Positions 63,812 to 64,000 of a stretch of 64,000 nt of DNA are shown piece after piece. The translations under genes were made by a program, and so were the position numbers. The stretch is from Allacma fusca (taxonomy: Eukaryota > Arthropoda > Collembola > Symphypleona > Sminthuridae), in contig OX359246.1 in assembly GCA_947179485.1 (NCBI GenBank), positions 14,570,001 through 14,634,000 on the forward strand, read 5' to 3'. Each line of letters begins with the position of its first letter. Positions within the stretch are counted from its first letter, which is position 1. Below the pieces are notes generated by a model. That model searched no databases. It was not told the DNA's origin and saw only the letters and a program-made list of their open reading frames with translations.

Positions 63812-64000
63812 AGGAACCATTTTTAAAACCCTGAGTCAAAGAACCTTTGAAAAATTGCTCAGTAAAATAAAAGTTGCTTTTCCCATTTGTCTTTGATCAT
63901 AAACTTTTCTCAATTCCGCTCTATGTTCATCCCCCTGTATATAATACACACACACTATGGAAATATCGACTACAAATATCCTAGTCGTCCCATATGAAAG
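62184..64000. other. Probable RNF144-type intron, microsatellite-rich
   Basis: No RING1 exon was found. Holds simple repeats: (AC)n at 63453-63470, (CAT)n at 63509-63526, (GA)n at 63730-63748, (AT)n at 63779-63809 and a short (AC)n at 63946-63955. Confidence 0.6.

Overview
The window is nuclear DNA of a small arthropod. It is AT-rich, has spliced genes with many introns of about 50-100 bp, and is dense with DNA transposons. Divergent seven-helix gustatory-type receptors, an ionotropic-receptor relic, a tandem carboxylesterase cluster and an NB-ARC/TPR gene together suggest a springtail (Collembola); that is inference, not proof. A 200-base gap is followed directly by what I recognise as a PacBio 16-mer barcode and the SMART/template-switch PCR primer, which fits an amplified low-input library from a tiny animal and marks a local assembly artefact.

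Layout. 1-4.9 kb: copy A of a segmental duplication. It holds a gustatory-receptor-like gene (GR1, minus strand, cut by the window start), whose first intron has been swollen by three nested hAT elements, and a dead copy of a Cys-rich secreted-protein gene. 5.5-11.6 kb: relics of a LINE and of hAT transposases, repeats and the gap. 11.9-16.2 kb: an intronless NB-ARC plus tetratricopeptide (STAND/NLR-like) gene. Its TPR array contains a very young 378-bp three-TPR higher-order repeat and is split by an 867-bp hAT element with a perfect 8-bp target duplication. 16.4-26 kb: transposon-rich, with a 4.2-kb inverted-repeat element carrying 39-bp repeat arrays in opposite orientation in its two halves. 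29.7-31.7 kb: an ionotropic-receptor pseudogene. 31.8-36.4 kb: several inverted-repeat transposons. 38.4-42.4 kb: copy B of the duplication, with an intact three-exon receptor (GR2, 385 aa) and the intact secreted protein (211 aa). 42.7-58.5 kb: two intact ten-exon carboxylesterases (587 and 586 aa) in duplicated units of about 7 kb with a dead third fragment between them; a piggyBac-like element, itself hit by a hAT element, sits in one unit, and its empty site is kept in the other. 61-62.2 kb: the 3' part of an RNF144-type RBR E3 ubiquitin ligase. The right end is rich in microsatellites.

The most unusual signal is a class of about ten non-autonomous hAT elements (0.18-1.6 kb), most with perfect 8-bp target duplications. 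The arms of each are built almost wholly from one short degenerate word, in opposite orientation in the two halves. The word differs between elements, even among four that share the same terminal repeat (CAAAGATGGGCA type).
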